Shown one piece after another: positions 43,492 to 51,747 of a stretch of 64,000 nt of DNA. Where the stretch lies: assembly GCF_000308595.1 (NCBI RefSeq), contig NZ_BAGA01000102.1, positions 1-64,000 of the forward strand, read 5' to 3'. Position numbers and translations under genes: made by a program. The notes beneath the pieces were generated by a model, which did no database searches, was not told the DNA's origin, and worked only from the letters and a program-made list of their open reading frames with translations. Within the stretch, counting starts at the first letter, position 1. Every line of letters begins with the position of its first letter. This DNA is from Nocardia higoensis NBRC 100133. Lineage in GTDB: Bacteria; Actinomycetota; Actinomycetes; Mycobacteriales; Mycobacteriaceae.

Positions 43492-43761
43492 GTGGCCGCC
43501 ACGGAGATCGAACCCGCCAAGACCGAGCGCGCCGTCGTCACTCACGTCGACACCGCAGAGGTTCCCTCGGCCGCATGGGGCTGGAGCGGGGAATCGCCGC
43601 GCGCCTTCAGGACCGCCGCCGTCATCGTGGCCCTGATCCTGCTCGCCATGATCATCGGCAACCACCACGGCAACGTCGAGAACCTCTTCCTGATCGGTTT
43701 CGCGGCCGCGCTGTTCGGGCTCGTCGGCTACGACGTGTGGTACCGCCGCAAGCCGCGCTGA
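43492..43761 (+). CDS. DUF2631 family small membrane protein
   Basis: An 89-residue protein with an N-terminal soluble part ('VPSAAWGWSGESPRAF') and two transmembrane segments, ending in basic residues (WYRRKPR). The pattern matches DUF2631, restricted to mycobacteria and relatives and located next to dxr there too. Function unknown. GAGGAG is 5-6 bases upstream of the GTG start. It converges on the LysR gene with only 42 bases between them. Confidence 0.9.
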   Translation: MAATEIEPAKTERAVVTHVDTAEVPSAAWGWSGESPRAFRTAAVIVALILLAMIIGNHHGNVENLFLIGFAAALFGLVGYDVWYRRKPR

Positions 43762-43803
43762 CAGCGCGCCTGCGACGTCGACACTTCCCCGGCGCGCGCG
43801 TGG

Positions 43804-44847
43804 CTACCTCCCCCGGCGTTTGACGTTCTTTCCGCCGGAACGGCTGCCCGCGCGCGCCGAGGCATTCTTCGCCTGGCCACCCGGCGTTCCGGCTGCGCCG
43901 CCCCGCTTCGCCGATTTCGGTTGCGACGATTTCCGCTGCGCTGTTCTCCCGTGGGCCCCTTTCCCCTGAGCCGACTTCCCCTGGGCCGTTTTCCCTTGGG
44001 CCCCATCGGTATTCGGAGTGCCCTTGGCCGCCGAAGGCGATCGCGTGCTGCGTGCGGTCCGTCCGCGCACCACACCGATGAATTCCTCGACCAGTTCGCC
44101 CGCCGCGGCCAGCGGCCAGGCCAACGCGATCTCGGTGTCCGGGTGGTCGGTGACCGTCCGGTAGACCAGATCGCGCCGGGCGTGCAGGCGTGCGATCGAA
44201 TGCGGTACCACCGCCGGTCCGACACCGGCGGCCACCATCTCGAACACGACGGCGGCCTGATCGAGGTCACTGGCGTCCTGCAGCCGTTCCTCGGTCAGAT
44301 CAGTCGCGCTCACCTGGTCGAACAGCGAGATCTCGTGTTCCTTGGGCACCACCACCACCGGCAGTTCCCGGTAGAGCGGGATCACCCCGAGCCCTTCCCG
44401 GTCGATCGGCAGACGCACGAAGCACATGTCGACCCGGCCCTCGGCGAGCGCGGCCTGCTGATCGGCCGCGGCGAGCGCGATCGTCTCCAACGGCGTCTCC
44501 GGGAAGCGCTCGCGCCAGATCCGCTCCCACTTCGACACCGTGACCCCCGGTACGAAACCCACCCGGAGCCCGGCGGCTTCCTGCGCGCACGGCTCCGATT
44601 CCACCGGGCGGGCGAGGATTTCGTGTGCCGCGTGCAGCAGTCTCGTACCCGTGTCGGTGAGCTGGGTCGATTCGGCGCCCGGCACGAACAGCTTCTCCCC
44701 CAGTTCGGCTTCGAGGTCGATGACGGTGGCGCTGAGTCGCTGCCGGGAGATACCCAGCGACCGGGCAGCACGGGTGAAGTGCAGTTGCTCGGCCACCTCG
44801 GCGAACCAGCGCAGCCTGGTGGGGTCGATCGACTCGAACTGGCTCAT
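43804..44847 (-). CDS. LysR-family regulator with long basic tail
   Basis: A 347-residue protein. Residues 8-68 are the LysR helix-turn-helix ('LRWFAEVAEQLHFTRAARSLGISRQRLSATVIDLEAELG', key FTRAARSLGISRQ). Residues 90-270 form the substrate-binding domain ('LRVGFVPGVTVSKWERIW', 'GVGPAVVPHSIARL'). The last 75-80 residues are a low-complexity Ala/Gly/Lys/Gln tail with repeated A-Q-G-K units, ending KNVKRRGR. Such tails occur on nucleoid proteins, but are unusual for LysR. It is divergent from the DUF5997 gene by 62 bases. Confidence 0.9.
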   Translation of the reverse strand: MSQFESIDPTRLRWFAEVAEQLHFTRAARSLGISRQRLSATVIDLEAELGEKLFVPGAESTQLTDTGTRLLHAAHEILARPVESEPCAQEAAGLRVGFVPGVTVSKWERIWRERFPETPLETIALAAADQQAALAEGRVDMCFVRLPIDREGLGVIPLYRELPVVVVPKEHEISLFDQVSATDLTEERLQDASDLDQAAVVFEMVAAGVGPAVVPHSIARLHARRDLVYRTVTDHPDTEIALAWPLAAAGELVEEFIGVVRGRTARSTRSPSAAKGTPNTDGAQGKTAQGKSAQGKGAHGRTAQRKSSQPKSAKRGGAAGTPGGQAKNASARAGSRSGGKNVKRRGR

Positions 44848-44909
44848 TCCAGCAAGCGTATTGCACCGCCGACGACGATCGGGCCGAGCCCGCCCGCTAG
44901 GCTGTCGCG

Positions 44910-45341
44910 GTGAGTCCGGACAAGAAATCGCAGATGATGAAGCCACTGACGGCTGCCAACAAGCTCGGCATCTACCTGCCGGCCGCGCCCGCGCAGTTCC
45001 GCGACTCCCCGGTCTCCTTCGCCGACCTCGAGCGGTTGCGCGCCGATCCGCCGGAATGGCTCACCGAACTGCGCCGCACCGGACCGTTCCCACGTGACAT
45101 CACCGCCCGCAAACTGGGCGTCTCCAACAGCGGCCTGGCCCGCGCCGAGGTCTCCGACGCGCTCACCGCCGACGAGATCGCCGCACTGCTGGCCGACCCG
45201 CCGGAGTGGCTCGTCCGCGAGCGCGAGAACTATGCCGAGGTACAGCGCGAGAACGAGCGCATCAAGACCAAGCGCGCCGAGCACCGGGCGGCGACCAATC
45301 GTCCGGCCAAGAACCGTTTCGGGACCGGCCGCGAGAGCTGA
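44910..45341 (+). CDS. DUF5997 family protein
   Basis: A 143-residue soluble protein. 'MKPLTAANKLGIYLPAAPAQF', the repeated 'DPPEWL' (two copies) and 'ITARKLGVSNSGLARAEVSDALTADEI' (key KLGVSNSGLARA) give the DUF5997 pattern. The latter segment looks like a helix-turn-helix. The C-terminus is a charged helix ending in a basic stretch. DUF5997 genes are often divergent from LysR genes as here, suggesting a functional pair; the role is unknown. Start GTG at 44910. Confidence 0.87.
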   Translation: MSPDKKSQMMKPLTAANKLGIYLPAAPAQFRDSPVSFADLERLRADPPEWLTELRRTGPFPRDITARKLGVSNSGLARAEVSDALTADEIAALLADPPEWLVRERENYAEVQRENERIKTKRAEHRAATNRPAKNRFGTGRES

Positions 45342-45366
45342 CGCCCATGGGACGGCGCACGCGGAC

Positions 45367-45397
45367 TTGACCTGAACCTTCCTCGAGGTTTCACGAT
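45367..45397 (+). promoter_or_regulatory. MerR-type promoter
   Basis: TTGACC (45367-45372) and CACGAT (45392-45397) are separated by 19 bases, longer than optimal, and the spacer contains the dyad AACCT-N6-AGGTT (45375-45390). A 19-base spacer holding an inverted repeat is the hallmark of promoters controlled by MerR/SoxR-family activators. The target gene starts at 45434. No MerR gene is present in the window. Confidence 0.6.
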
Positions 45398-45433
45398 GGG
45401 TGTGTCACACCACCCGACCCGAGGAGAATCATC

Positions 45434-46429
45434 GTGAAAGCCGTTCAGGCAACAGCATTCGGTGGACCGCAGGTGCTCGCCGTACGTGAGCTACCCGATC
45501 CGGAGCCCGCCGCCGGAGAGGTACTCGTCGATGTCGAGGCGGCCGACGTCATGTTCCTCGACACCCGCCTCCGCTCGGGATGGGGCCGCGAGTTCTTCAC
45601 CGTCGATCCGCCATATGTGCCCGGCGGCGGCATCAGTGGCACGGTGCGCGCCGTCGGCGCCGAGGTGGACCCGGCCTGGATCGGCACGCGGGTGGTCGGC
45701 GCGACCGCCGCCAGCGGCATCTTCGGAGGCGTCCCCACCGGCGGGTACGCCGAGCGCGCGCTCGCCCGCGCCGACAGCCTGCACGTGCTCCCGGACCGGC
45801 TGAGCGCGGAGCAGGCCTGCGCGCTGATCCACGACGGACGCACCTCGGTCGCGTTGTTCGACCGTGCCGACGTGCGCCCGGGCGACCACGTACTGATCAC
45901 CGCCGCCGCGGGCGGTCTCGGCACCCTGTTGATCCAGCTGGCCCGCCTGGCCGGGGCCACCGTGGTCGCCGCGGCACGCGGACAGCAGAAGCTCGCCCTC
46001 GCCCGTCGTCTCGGCGCCGAGACGGCGATCGACTACTCCGAACCGGGCTGGACGGACCGGGCGCGCGCCGCCACCGGGGGCGCCGGGTTCCGGGTGGTGC
46101 TCGACGGCGCGGGTGGCGCGCTCGGAGACGCCGCGCTGACCACCACCGCCGACGGCGGTCGGTTCCTCGGATACGGCTCGGCTGCGGGAAGTTTCGGCGG
46201 ATCGGACTCCGCGGCCGCGGCCGCGCGCGGTGTCGAGGTCATCGGGCTGCTCGATCTCCGCTCGGCACAACAGGATTGGCGCGCATCCGCCGAGCGCGCG
46301 CTGGCACTGGCCGCCGACGGACAGTGGCAGGTGGTGATCGGGCAGACCTATCCGCTCGCCGAGGCCGAACACGCGCACGTCGCCATCGAGGCCCGGACAG
46401 CGCTCGGCCGCACGTTGCTGACCGTCTGA
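45434..46429 (+). CDS. Zinc-type alcohol dehydrogenase / quinone oxidoreductase-like protein
   Basis: A 331-residue MDR-family protein without zinc-ligand cysteines, so of the quinone-oxidoreductase branch. 'MKAVQATAFGGPQVLAVRELPDP' opens the catalytic domain, 'VPGGGISGTVRAVGAEV' follows, and the NADPH-binding part has 'VLITAAAGGLGTLLIQLARLAGATVV' (key AAAGGLGTLLIQLA). It reduces quinones or enones with NADPH. GAGGAGAATC precedes the GTG start. Its MerR-type promoter suggests induction by oxidants or reactive electrophiles. Confidence 0.92.
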   Translation: MKAVQATAFGGPQVLAVRELPDPEPAAGEVLVDVEAADVMFLDTRLRSGWGREFFTVDPPYVPGGGISGTVRAVGAEVDPAWIGTRVVGATAASGIFGGVPTGGYAERALARADSLHVLPDRLSAEQACALIHDGRTSVALFDRADVRPGDHVLITAAAGGLGTLLIQLARLAGATVVAAARGQQKLALARRLGAETAIDYSEPGWTDRARAATGGAGFRVVLDGAGGALGDAALTTTADGGRFLGYGSAAGSFGGSDSAAAAARGVEVIGLLDLRSAQQDWRASAERALALAADGQWQVVIGQTYPLAEAEHAHVAIEARTALGRTLLTV

Positions 46430-46492
46430 TCCGCTGCGAGTGCCCGCTGCTCGGAAGTTCACCTTCCCCCGCGCCACAGCGTCTCGACAGCG

Positions 46493-46680
46493 CTACAGCG
46501 GAGCAGCGTGCGCCGCGGCGACCAGCGCGTCCAACTCGTTCTCCCCGCCGGTGCGCTCGAAAACCAGGACCCACCGCTCCCGACCCGGATCGTCGAAGGT
46601 CGAGACCACGATCGCGGAATCGGAGCCGGTTCCGTCCTCGGCGCCCGGTCATAGTCCAGCGCGGTGGCCGTCGTGTCGTT
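46493..46680 (-). pseudogene. Possible remnant of a gene 3' of rlmN
   Basis: On the minus strand, after the rlmN stop, the translation 'NDTTATALDYDRA' in the rlmN frame appears to continue, after a one-base shift near 46644, as 'EDGTGSDSAIVVSTFDDPG' and 'RERWVLVFERTGGENELDAL', ending at a TAG at 46493. The second part has good protein character but no start codon with a ribosome site. This looks like the frame-broken C-terminal end of a lost gene. Chance cannot be excluded. Confidence 0.3.
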
Positions 46681-47790
46681 TCAGTTCTCCGCCGCCAGCT
46701 GACCACAGGCAGCGGCGATCTCCTGACCCCTGGTGTCACGGACGGTACACGGCACGCCCTGGGCATTCACCCGGCGGACGAACTCCTGCTCGACGGGCTT
46801 CGGACTGGCATCCCACTGGCTGCCCGGCGTCGGGTTCAGCGGGATGACGTTCACGTGCACCCGCGAGCCGAGCGCCTTGTGCAGTTTGGCGCCGAGCATG
46901 TCCGCTCGCCACGGCTGATCGTTGATGTCACGGATCAGGGCGTACTCCACCGAGACCCGGCGACCGGTCTTGTCGGCGTAGTAGCGCGCCGCGTCCAGCA
47001 CCTCGGCGACCGGCCAGCGATTGTTCACCGGCACCAAGGTGTCGCGCAGCTCGTCGTCGGGGGTGTGCAGGGAGACCGCCAGCGTCACCGAGAGACCCTC
47101 GTCGGCGAGCTTGCGGATGGCCGGGGCCAGACCGACGGTGGAGACGACCACATTGCGCTGGGAGATGCCGAGCCCGTCCGGCGCGGGCGAGGTGATCCGG
47201 CGGACCGCCGCGACCACACGCTTGTAATTGGCCAGTGGCTCACCCATGCCCATGAACACGATGTTGGACAGCCGCCCGGCGCCGCCCGCCACCTCGCCGT
47301 CACGCAGCGCGGCGGCGGCCGCGCGCACCTGGTCGACGATCTCGGCGGTGGACAGGTTGCGGTTCAACCCGCCCTGGCCGGTCGCGCAGAACGGGCAGGC
47401 CATGCCGCAGCCCGCCTGACTGGAGATGCACAGCGTGTTGCGGTCGGTGTAGCGCATGAGGACGCTCTCCAGCAGGGTGCCGTCGCCGGCGCGCCAGAGC
47501 GTCTTGCGGGTGCTGCCGTCGTCGCAGGCGACGTGCTTGACCACGCTCAGCAGCGGCGGGAACAGCGCCTCCCCGACCTTCTCCCGCACCGGGGCGGGCA
47601 GATCGGTCATCTGCGCCGGATCGGCCTGCAGCCTGCCGTAGTACTGCCGGGCGATCTGGTCGGCCCGGAACTTCGGCAGCCCGAGTTCCTCGATCGCCGC
47701 TCGCCTGCCGTCCGCGTCGAGGTCGGCGAGATGGCGTGGCGGCATGCCGCGGCGCGGGGCATCGAAAACGAGGGGAAGGGAGACGGCCAT
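46681..47790 (-). CDS. rlmN: 23S rRNA (adenine2503-C2)-methyltransferase
   Basis: A 369-residue radical-SAM enzyme. The cluster motif is CGMACPFC (C-x3-C-x2-C), preceded by 'LCISSQAG' and followed by 'VFMGMGEPLANY' and 'VSLHTPDDELRDTLVPVN' (key SLHTPDDELR). The C-terminal 'CTVRDTRGQEIAAACGQL' contains the cysteine pair needed for catalysis. It methylates A2503 of 23S rRNA and A37 of some tRNAs. The ATG at 47790 is preferred over 47823. Confidence 0.97.
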   Translation of the reverse strand: MAVSLPLVFDAPRRGMPPRHLADLDADGRRAAIEELGLPKFRADQIARQYYGRLQADPAQMTDLPAPVREKVGEALFPPLLSVVKHVACDDGSTRKTLWRAGDGTLLESVLMRYTDRNTLCISSQAGCGMACPFCATGQGGLNRNLSTAEIVDQVRAAAAALRDGEVAGGAGRLSNIVFMGMGEPLANYKRVVAAVRRITSPAPDGLGISQRNVVVSTVGLAPAIRKLADEGLSVTLAVSLHTPDDELRDTLVPVNNRWPVAEVLDAARYYADKTGRRVSVEYALIRDINDQPWRADMLGAKLHKALGSRVHVNVIPLNPTPGSQWDASPKPVEQEFVRRVNAQGVPCTVRDTRGQEIAAACGQLAAEN

Positions 47791-47861
47791 AGTGGTTCCA
47801 GTGTCCCATCCGCTCGCGAACACCGCCGACCCAGGTCAGATGTCACTCGGCCGGACATCGC

Positions 47862-48164
47862 TCAGCGCTTGGCCACCCGCCGCAGCTGCAGGATGCGCAC
47901 ACCGCCCACCAGCGCCATCACCAGTGCGCCGCCGATGACCGACAGCAGCACCGCGACTCCGAGCGGCAGGTTGAACTCCCAGAAGAACAGGCGCACGCCC
48001 ACGGAGGTCAGATTCTGCAGGATGAACACCAGCAGCAGGATCAGGATGAGCGCACCGGCGATCAGGCTCATCCAGGCGTAGCCGGCCTTGGACCTCAGAC
48101 TCTTCGGCTCGCCCGTCACCTGGGGATCGATGAGGGTCGGGTCGAAATCGTCGTTCGCGGACAT
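47862..48164 (-). CDS. LapA/DUF1049 family membrane protein
   Basis: A 100-residue protein with a 30-residue soluble N-terminus, two transmembrane segments ('SLIAGALILILLLVFILQN' and 'LGVAVLLSVIGGALVMALV') and a basic end (RILQLRRVAKR). The first segment ending in 'FILQNLTSVGVRLFFWEF' is the hallmark of the LapA domain. Function in actinobacteria unknown. It lies between cdsA and rlmN in the same direction. Confidence 0.87.
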   Translation of the reverse strand: MSANDDFDPTLIDPQVTGEPKSLRSKAGYAWMSLIAGALILILLLVFILQNLTSVGVRLFFWEFNLPLGVAVLLSVIGGALVMALVGGVRILQLRRVAKR

Positions 48165-48266
48165 GCCTCGATCATGGCCGATGGTGACCGGACACGACGG
48201 GAAATTCGGTCCACGGCGCGCCGACCGGGCCGTCGGCGGGTCCGGCCACGCGTACCTCGGCGGTGC

Positions 48267-49205
48267 TCAGATCAGCGTGCTCAGCACCAGCCAGGAGACG
48301 AACGCCGAGGGCAGCATGGAGTCGAGCCGGTCCATGATGCCACCGTGTCCGGGCAGCAGCGTGCCCATGTCCTTGATGCCGAGCTCGCGCTTGATCTGCG
48401 ATTCGATCAGGTCGCCGACGGTGGCCACGAGGACGAGGCCGACGCCGAGCACGACGCCGATCATCGAATTGGCGTCCAGCAGCAGGGTCACGGTGAGCAG
48501 GCCGCCGATCACGCTGAACACCAGCGAGCCGCAGAAGCCCTCCCAGGACTTCTTCGGGCTGATCGACGGCACCATCGGATGCTTGCCGAACAGCACGCCC
48601 GCCACATAGCCACCGACATCCGAGCAGACCACCAGAATCATGAAGGTCAGCACCCGCAGGTTGCCGTCGTCCTCGAGCAACAGCAGGGTGGCGAACGCGC
48701 CGAGCAGCGGCACCCAGGCCAGCGTGAACACGGTGATGGCGGTGTCGCGCAGGAAGTTGCGCGGGGCGGTCCGCATGCCGTGGTCGAACAGTCGCCACAC
48801 CATGCAGGTCAGCGCGGTGAACGCGAACGCGGCCAGCACGCCCTCGGACCCGAACGGCCAGCCGAGCCAGAACACCGCCTGCCCGCCCACGATCAGCGGA
48901 ATGCGCGGCACCAGCACATCGGCCTCGCGCAGCCGCTTGGCCACCTCCCAGGTCGCCACGCCGATACCGGCCCCCGCGAACGGGATGAACACCAGCGGCG
49001 CGAACAACAGGATCGCGATGAGGGAAAGCCCGAGGCCGAAGCCGACGGCGAGCGCTGCGGGCAGATTCCGGCCTGCCTTGGAGGTGGCAGGGGCCGCTGC
49101 CGTCGCCGCCGCGTGGATCGTTTCAGGTGTGCCGTTGGCCGGCATCGGCTCGTCGGCCGCACCTTCGGCGGCGGCTTTCTCGGCCACGATTGTCCCGTCG
49201 CTCAC
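48267..49205 (-). CDS. cdsA: Phosphatidate cytidylyltransferase
   Basis: A 312-residue membrane enzyme making CDP-diacylglycerol for phospholipid synthesis. It has a hydrophilic Ala-rich N-terminus of about 45 residues, then about eight transmembrane segments. The CTP/metal-binding signature is in 'GDLIESQIKRELGIKDMG' and 'LLPGHGGIMDRLDS', and 'SISPKKSWEG' is also conserved. The start is a GTG at 49205, 48 bases downstream of frr, so frr-cdsA are co-transcribed. Confidence 0.96.
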   Translation of the reverse strand: MSDGTIVAEKAAAEGAADEPMPANGTPETIHAAATAAAPATSKAGRNLPAALAVGFGLGLSLIAILLFAPLVFIPFAGAGIGVATWEVAKRLREADVLVPRIPLIVGGQAVFWLGWPFGSEGVLAAFAFTALTCMVWRLFDHGMRTAPRNFLRDTAITVFTLAWVPLLGAFATLLLLEDDGNLRVLTFMILVVCSDVGGYVAGVLFGKHPMVPSISPKKSWEGFCGSLVFSVIGGLLTVTLLLDANSMIGVVLGVGLVLVATVGDLIESQIKRELGIKDMGTLLPGHGGIMDRLDSMLPSAFVSWLVLSTLI

Positions 49206-49253
49206 TCGTGTGTTCCGTTTCGTCCCCCGCTCGGGCGGGCCCTCGGGTCTTCC

Positions 49254-49811
49254 TCAGACCTCGAGAAGTTCGGCTTCCTTGTGCTTGACCAGTTCGTCGA
49301 TCTGACCGACATATCGCGCGGTGGTCTTGTCGAGCTCTTTCTCCGCGCGGCCGACCTCGTCCTCGCCGGCTTCGCCATCCTTCTGGATCCGCCCGAGCTC
49401 TTCCATCGCTTTGCGGCGGACATTGCGGATGGCGACCTTCGCGTCCTCACCCTTGCCCTTGGCCTGCTTGACCATCTCGCGACGTCGCTCCTCGGTGAGC
49501 TGCGGAATGCTGATCCGCAGGATGTCACCGTTGTTGGTCGGGTTCACGCCCAGATCCGAGTTACGGATCGCGGTTTCGATGGGGCCGAGTTGGCTGGCTT
49601 CGTAGGGTTTGATCACCACCATGCGCGGCTCGGGCACGGTGATACTGGACATCTGGGTGATCGGCGTGGGCGATCCGTAGTAGTCGACGACCACCCGGGC
49701 GAACATGCCCGGATTCGCGCGACCGGTACGGATGGTGCCGAGATCGTCCTTCGCCACCGAGACGGCCTTCTCCATCTTCTCCTCGGCGTCGAAGAGCGCT
49801 TCTTCTATCAC
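49254..49811 (-). CDS. frr: Ribosome recycling factor
   Basis: A 185-residue protein closely matching the mycobacterial factor: 'EEALFDAEEKMEKAVSVAKDD', 'IRTGRANPGMF', 'VVIKPYEASQLGPIETAIRNSDLGVNP' (key AIRNSDLGVNP), 'QLTEERRREMVKQAKGKGE' and the C-terminal HKEAELLEV. It splits post-termination ribosomes with EF-G. The GTG at 49811 was chosen because GGAGG lies 8 bases upstream and it gives the family length; in-frame starts at 49817 and 49826 overlap that site. Confidence 0.97.
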   Translation of the reverse strand: MIEEALFDAEEKMEKAVSVAKDDLGTIRTGRANPGMFARVVVDYYGSPTPITQMSSITVPEPRMVVIKPYEASQLGPIETAIRNSDLGVNPTNNGDILRISIPQLTEERRREMVKQAKGKGEDAKVAIRNVRRKAMEELGRIQKDGEAGEDEVGRAEKELDKTTARYVGQIDELVKHKEAELLEV

Positions 49812-49861
49812 GGCCATTTCCTCCACAGCGTCGTCATCGTCATGATCCGCGGGCCGCGGAC

Positions 49862-50590
49862 TCAGGACCGAACCAATGTGCCGATCTTCTCACCGGCGAC
49901 CGCACGGGCGATATTGCCCTTCATCAACAGATTGAACACCAGGATGGGCATCTGGTTGTCCATACAGAGACTGAACGCCGTCGCATCGGCCACCTTCAAG
50001 CCACGCTCGATCACTTCCTTGTGCGTGATCTCGGTGAACATGCTGGCGGTCTCGACGACCCGGGGGTCGGCGTCGAACACACCGTCGACCGCCTTGGCCA
50101 TCAGCACCACGTCGGCGCCGATCTCCAGAGCGCGCTGGGCCGCGGTGGTGTCGGTGGAGAAGTAGGGCATGCCCATACCGGCGCCGAAGATGACGACGCG
50201 TCCCTTCTCCAGGTGCCGCTTGGCGCGCAACGGCAGGTACGGCTCGGCGACCTGCCCCATCGTGATGGCGGTCTGCACGCGTGTGTCGACGCCCTGTTTC
50301 TGCAGGAAGTCCTGCAGCGCAAGGCTGTTCATCACGGTGCCGAGCATGCCCATGTAATCCGAGCGGGCCCGTTCCATGCCACGTTCTTCGAGTTCGGCGC
50401 CGCGGAAGAAGTTGCCGCCGCCGATCACCACAGCCACCTGCACGCCACCGGCGACGACCTCGGCGATCTGCTCGGCGACGGTCTCCACGACGTCCGGATC
50501 GAGTCCGACCTTTCCACCGCCGAACATCTCACCACCCAGTTTGAGCAGTACCCGGCGATATCCAGGACGCGCGGTACCCGGGTCGGTCAT
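49862..50590 (-). CDS. pyrH: UMP kinase
   Basis: A 242-residue amino-acid-kinase-fold protein: 'RRVLLKLGGEMFGGG', 'VAVVIGGGNFFRG', 'RSDYMGMLGTVMNSLALQDFL' (key DYMGMLGTVMN), 'GMGMPYFSTDTTAAQRALE' and 'VFDADPR'. It makes UDP from UMP and ATP. AAGGAGAG is 8 bases upstream of the ATG at 50590. The order rpsB-tsf-pyrH-frr is conserved widely in bacteria. Confidence 0.98.
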   Translation of the reverse strand: MTDPGTARPGYRRVLLKLGGEMFGGGKVGLDPDVVETVAEQIAEVVAGGVQVAVVIGGGNFFRGAELEERGMERARSDYMGMLGTVMNSLALQDFLQKQGVDTRVQTAITMGQVAEPYLPLRAKRHLEKGRVVIFGAGMGMPYFSTDTTAAQRALEIGADVVLMAKAVDGVFDADPRVVETASMFTEITHKEVIERGLKVADATAFSLCMDNQMPILVFNLLMKGNIARAVAGEKIGTLVRS

Positions 50591-50753
50591 CGATGTATCT
50601 CTCCTTCGGCGATCGGGTCTGCTCACCCTGGGTGAGCCATCGGTCGGCGGGGTTCCGGCAGGGGGGATGGAACCGCCCGGCAAAGCTCTCTCATCCTGCC
50701 TTACCGGGGCCGCGGCGAGTTCTCAGCCCCCGGCAAACGGGATGCGACAGCGA

Positions 50754-50794
50754 ACGGCCCCCCACGCGAGTGTGTTCCTCGCGCGAGGGGCCGT
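50754..50794. terminator. Hairpin after tsf
   Basis: ACGGCCCCCCACGCGAG (50754-50770) and CTCGCGCGAGGGGCCGT (50778-50794) pair at 15 of 17 positions around a 7-base loop, 13 bases beyond the tsf stop. It may end most rpsB-tsf transcripts and separate them from pyrH. No U-tract. Confidence 0.6.
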
Positions 50795-50806
50795 GTCGTG
50801 ATGAGG

Positions 50807-51634
50807 TCAGGCCTGACCGACCTCGAAGCGGGCGAAGCGGGTGACGGTGGCACCGGCCTCTTCCAGCTGCTGCTTCACGGTCTTCTTGCTGTCGGTGACC
50901 GAAGCCTGCTCCAGCAGAACGACGTCCTTGAAGAAGCCGTTGACGCGGCCCTCGGTGATCTTCGGCAGCGCGGCCTCGGGCTTGCCCTCTTCGCGAGCGG
51001 TCTGCTCGGCGATGCGGCGCTCGTTCTCCACGACATCGGCCGGGACCTCGTCGCGGCTGACGTACTTGGCCTTGAGCGCGGCGACCTGCATGGCGGCGGC
51101 ACGAGCGGCCTCGGCCGCGTTCTCGCCCTCGCCCTGGTACTCGACCAGCACGCCCACGGCGGGCGGCAGATCCGAGGCACGCTTGTGCAGGTAGGTGGCG
51201 ACCGGGCCGTCCAGCGAGATCACACGGCGCAGCTCGAGCTTCTCGCCGATCTTGGCGGCCAGCTCCTGCAGGGCGGCGTCGGCGGTACGGCCGTCGCCCA
51301 GGTCCAGCGCCTTGAGGGCGTCCAGATCGGCAGGCTTGGCAGCGGCGGCCGCGCCGACGATCGCGTCGGCGATCGCCTGGAACTCGGCGTTCTTGGCGAC
51401 GAAGTCGGTCTCGGAGTTGATCTCGACCATGACGCCGTCCTTGGCGACGACCAGGCCCTCGGCCGTGGTGCGCTCGGCGCGCTTGCCCACGTCCTTGGCG
51501 CCCTTGATACGCAGCAGCTCGACGGCCTTGTCGAAGTCGCCCTCGGTTTCGACCAGCGCGTTCTTACAATCCATCATTCCGGAGCCGGTGAGCTCGCGGA
51601 GCCGCTTCACATCGGCAGCGGTGTAGTTCGCCAT
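50807..51634 (-). CDS. tsf: Translation elongation factor Ts
   Basis: A 275-residue protein starting MANYTAADVKRLRELTGSGM, with the N-terminal UBA-like domain and the signature 'MDCKNALVETEGDFDKAVELLR' (key DCKNAL), then 'EINSETDFVAKN' and the core domain with 'YLHKRASDLPPAVGVLVEY'. It exchanges GDP for GTP on EF-Tu. It follows rpsB after a 113-base gap that contains a long hairpin (51685-51727). Confidence 0.98.
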   Translation of the reverse strand: MANYTAADVKRLRELTGSGMMDCKNALVETEGDFDKAVELLRIKGAKDVGKRAERTTAEGLVVAKDGVMVEINSETDFVAKNAEFQAIADAIVGAAAAAKPADLDALKALDLGDGRTADAALQELAAKIGEKLELRRVISLDGPVATYLHKRASDLPPAVGVLVEYQGEGENAAEAARAAAMQVAALKAKYVSRDEVPADVVENERRIAEQTAREEGKPEAALPKITEGRVNGFFKDVVLLEQASVTDSKKTVKQQLEEAGATVTRFARFEVGQA

Positions 51635-51684
51635 GGGTGGCGAGCCTCCTCGTTATTTGTCGAGAGTGGGTCTGGTGGGAAAAC

Positions 51685-51727
51685 CACCTTGCCGACCGCT
51701 CCTGAACGCAGAAGGGTCGGCAAGGTG
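51685..51727 (-). terminator. Long hairpin between rpsB and tsf (attenuator-like)
   Basis: CACCTTGCCGACC (51685-51697) and GGTCGGCAAGGTG (51715-51727) form a perfect 13-bp stem with a 17-base loop; read on the minus strand it is followed by GTTTTCCC. It probably acts as an attenuator or processing site that adjusts tsf relative to rpsB. Confidence 0.65.
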
Positions 51728-51747
51728 AACTATCGGCGCCGAACGGC

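Noticed and set aside
48174..50165. 663-codon plus-strand frame across cdsA, frr and pyrH
   Set aside because: It spans three housekeeping genes on the other strand and has low-complexity His/Arg/Gly content, so it is not coding.
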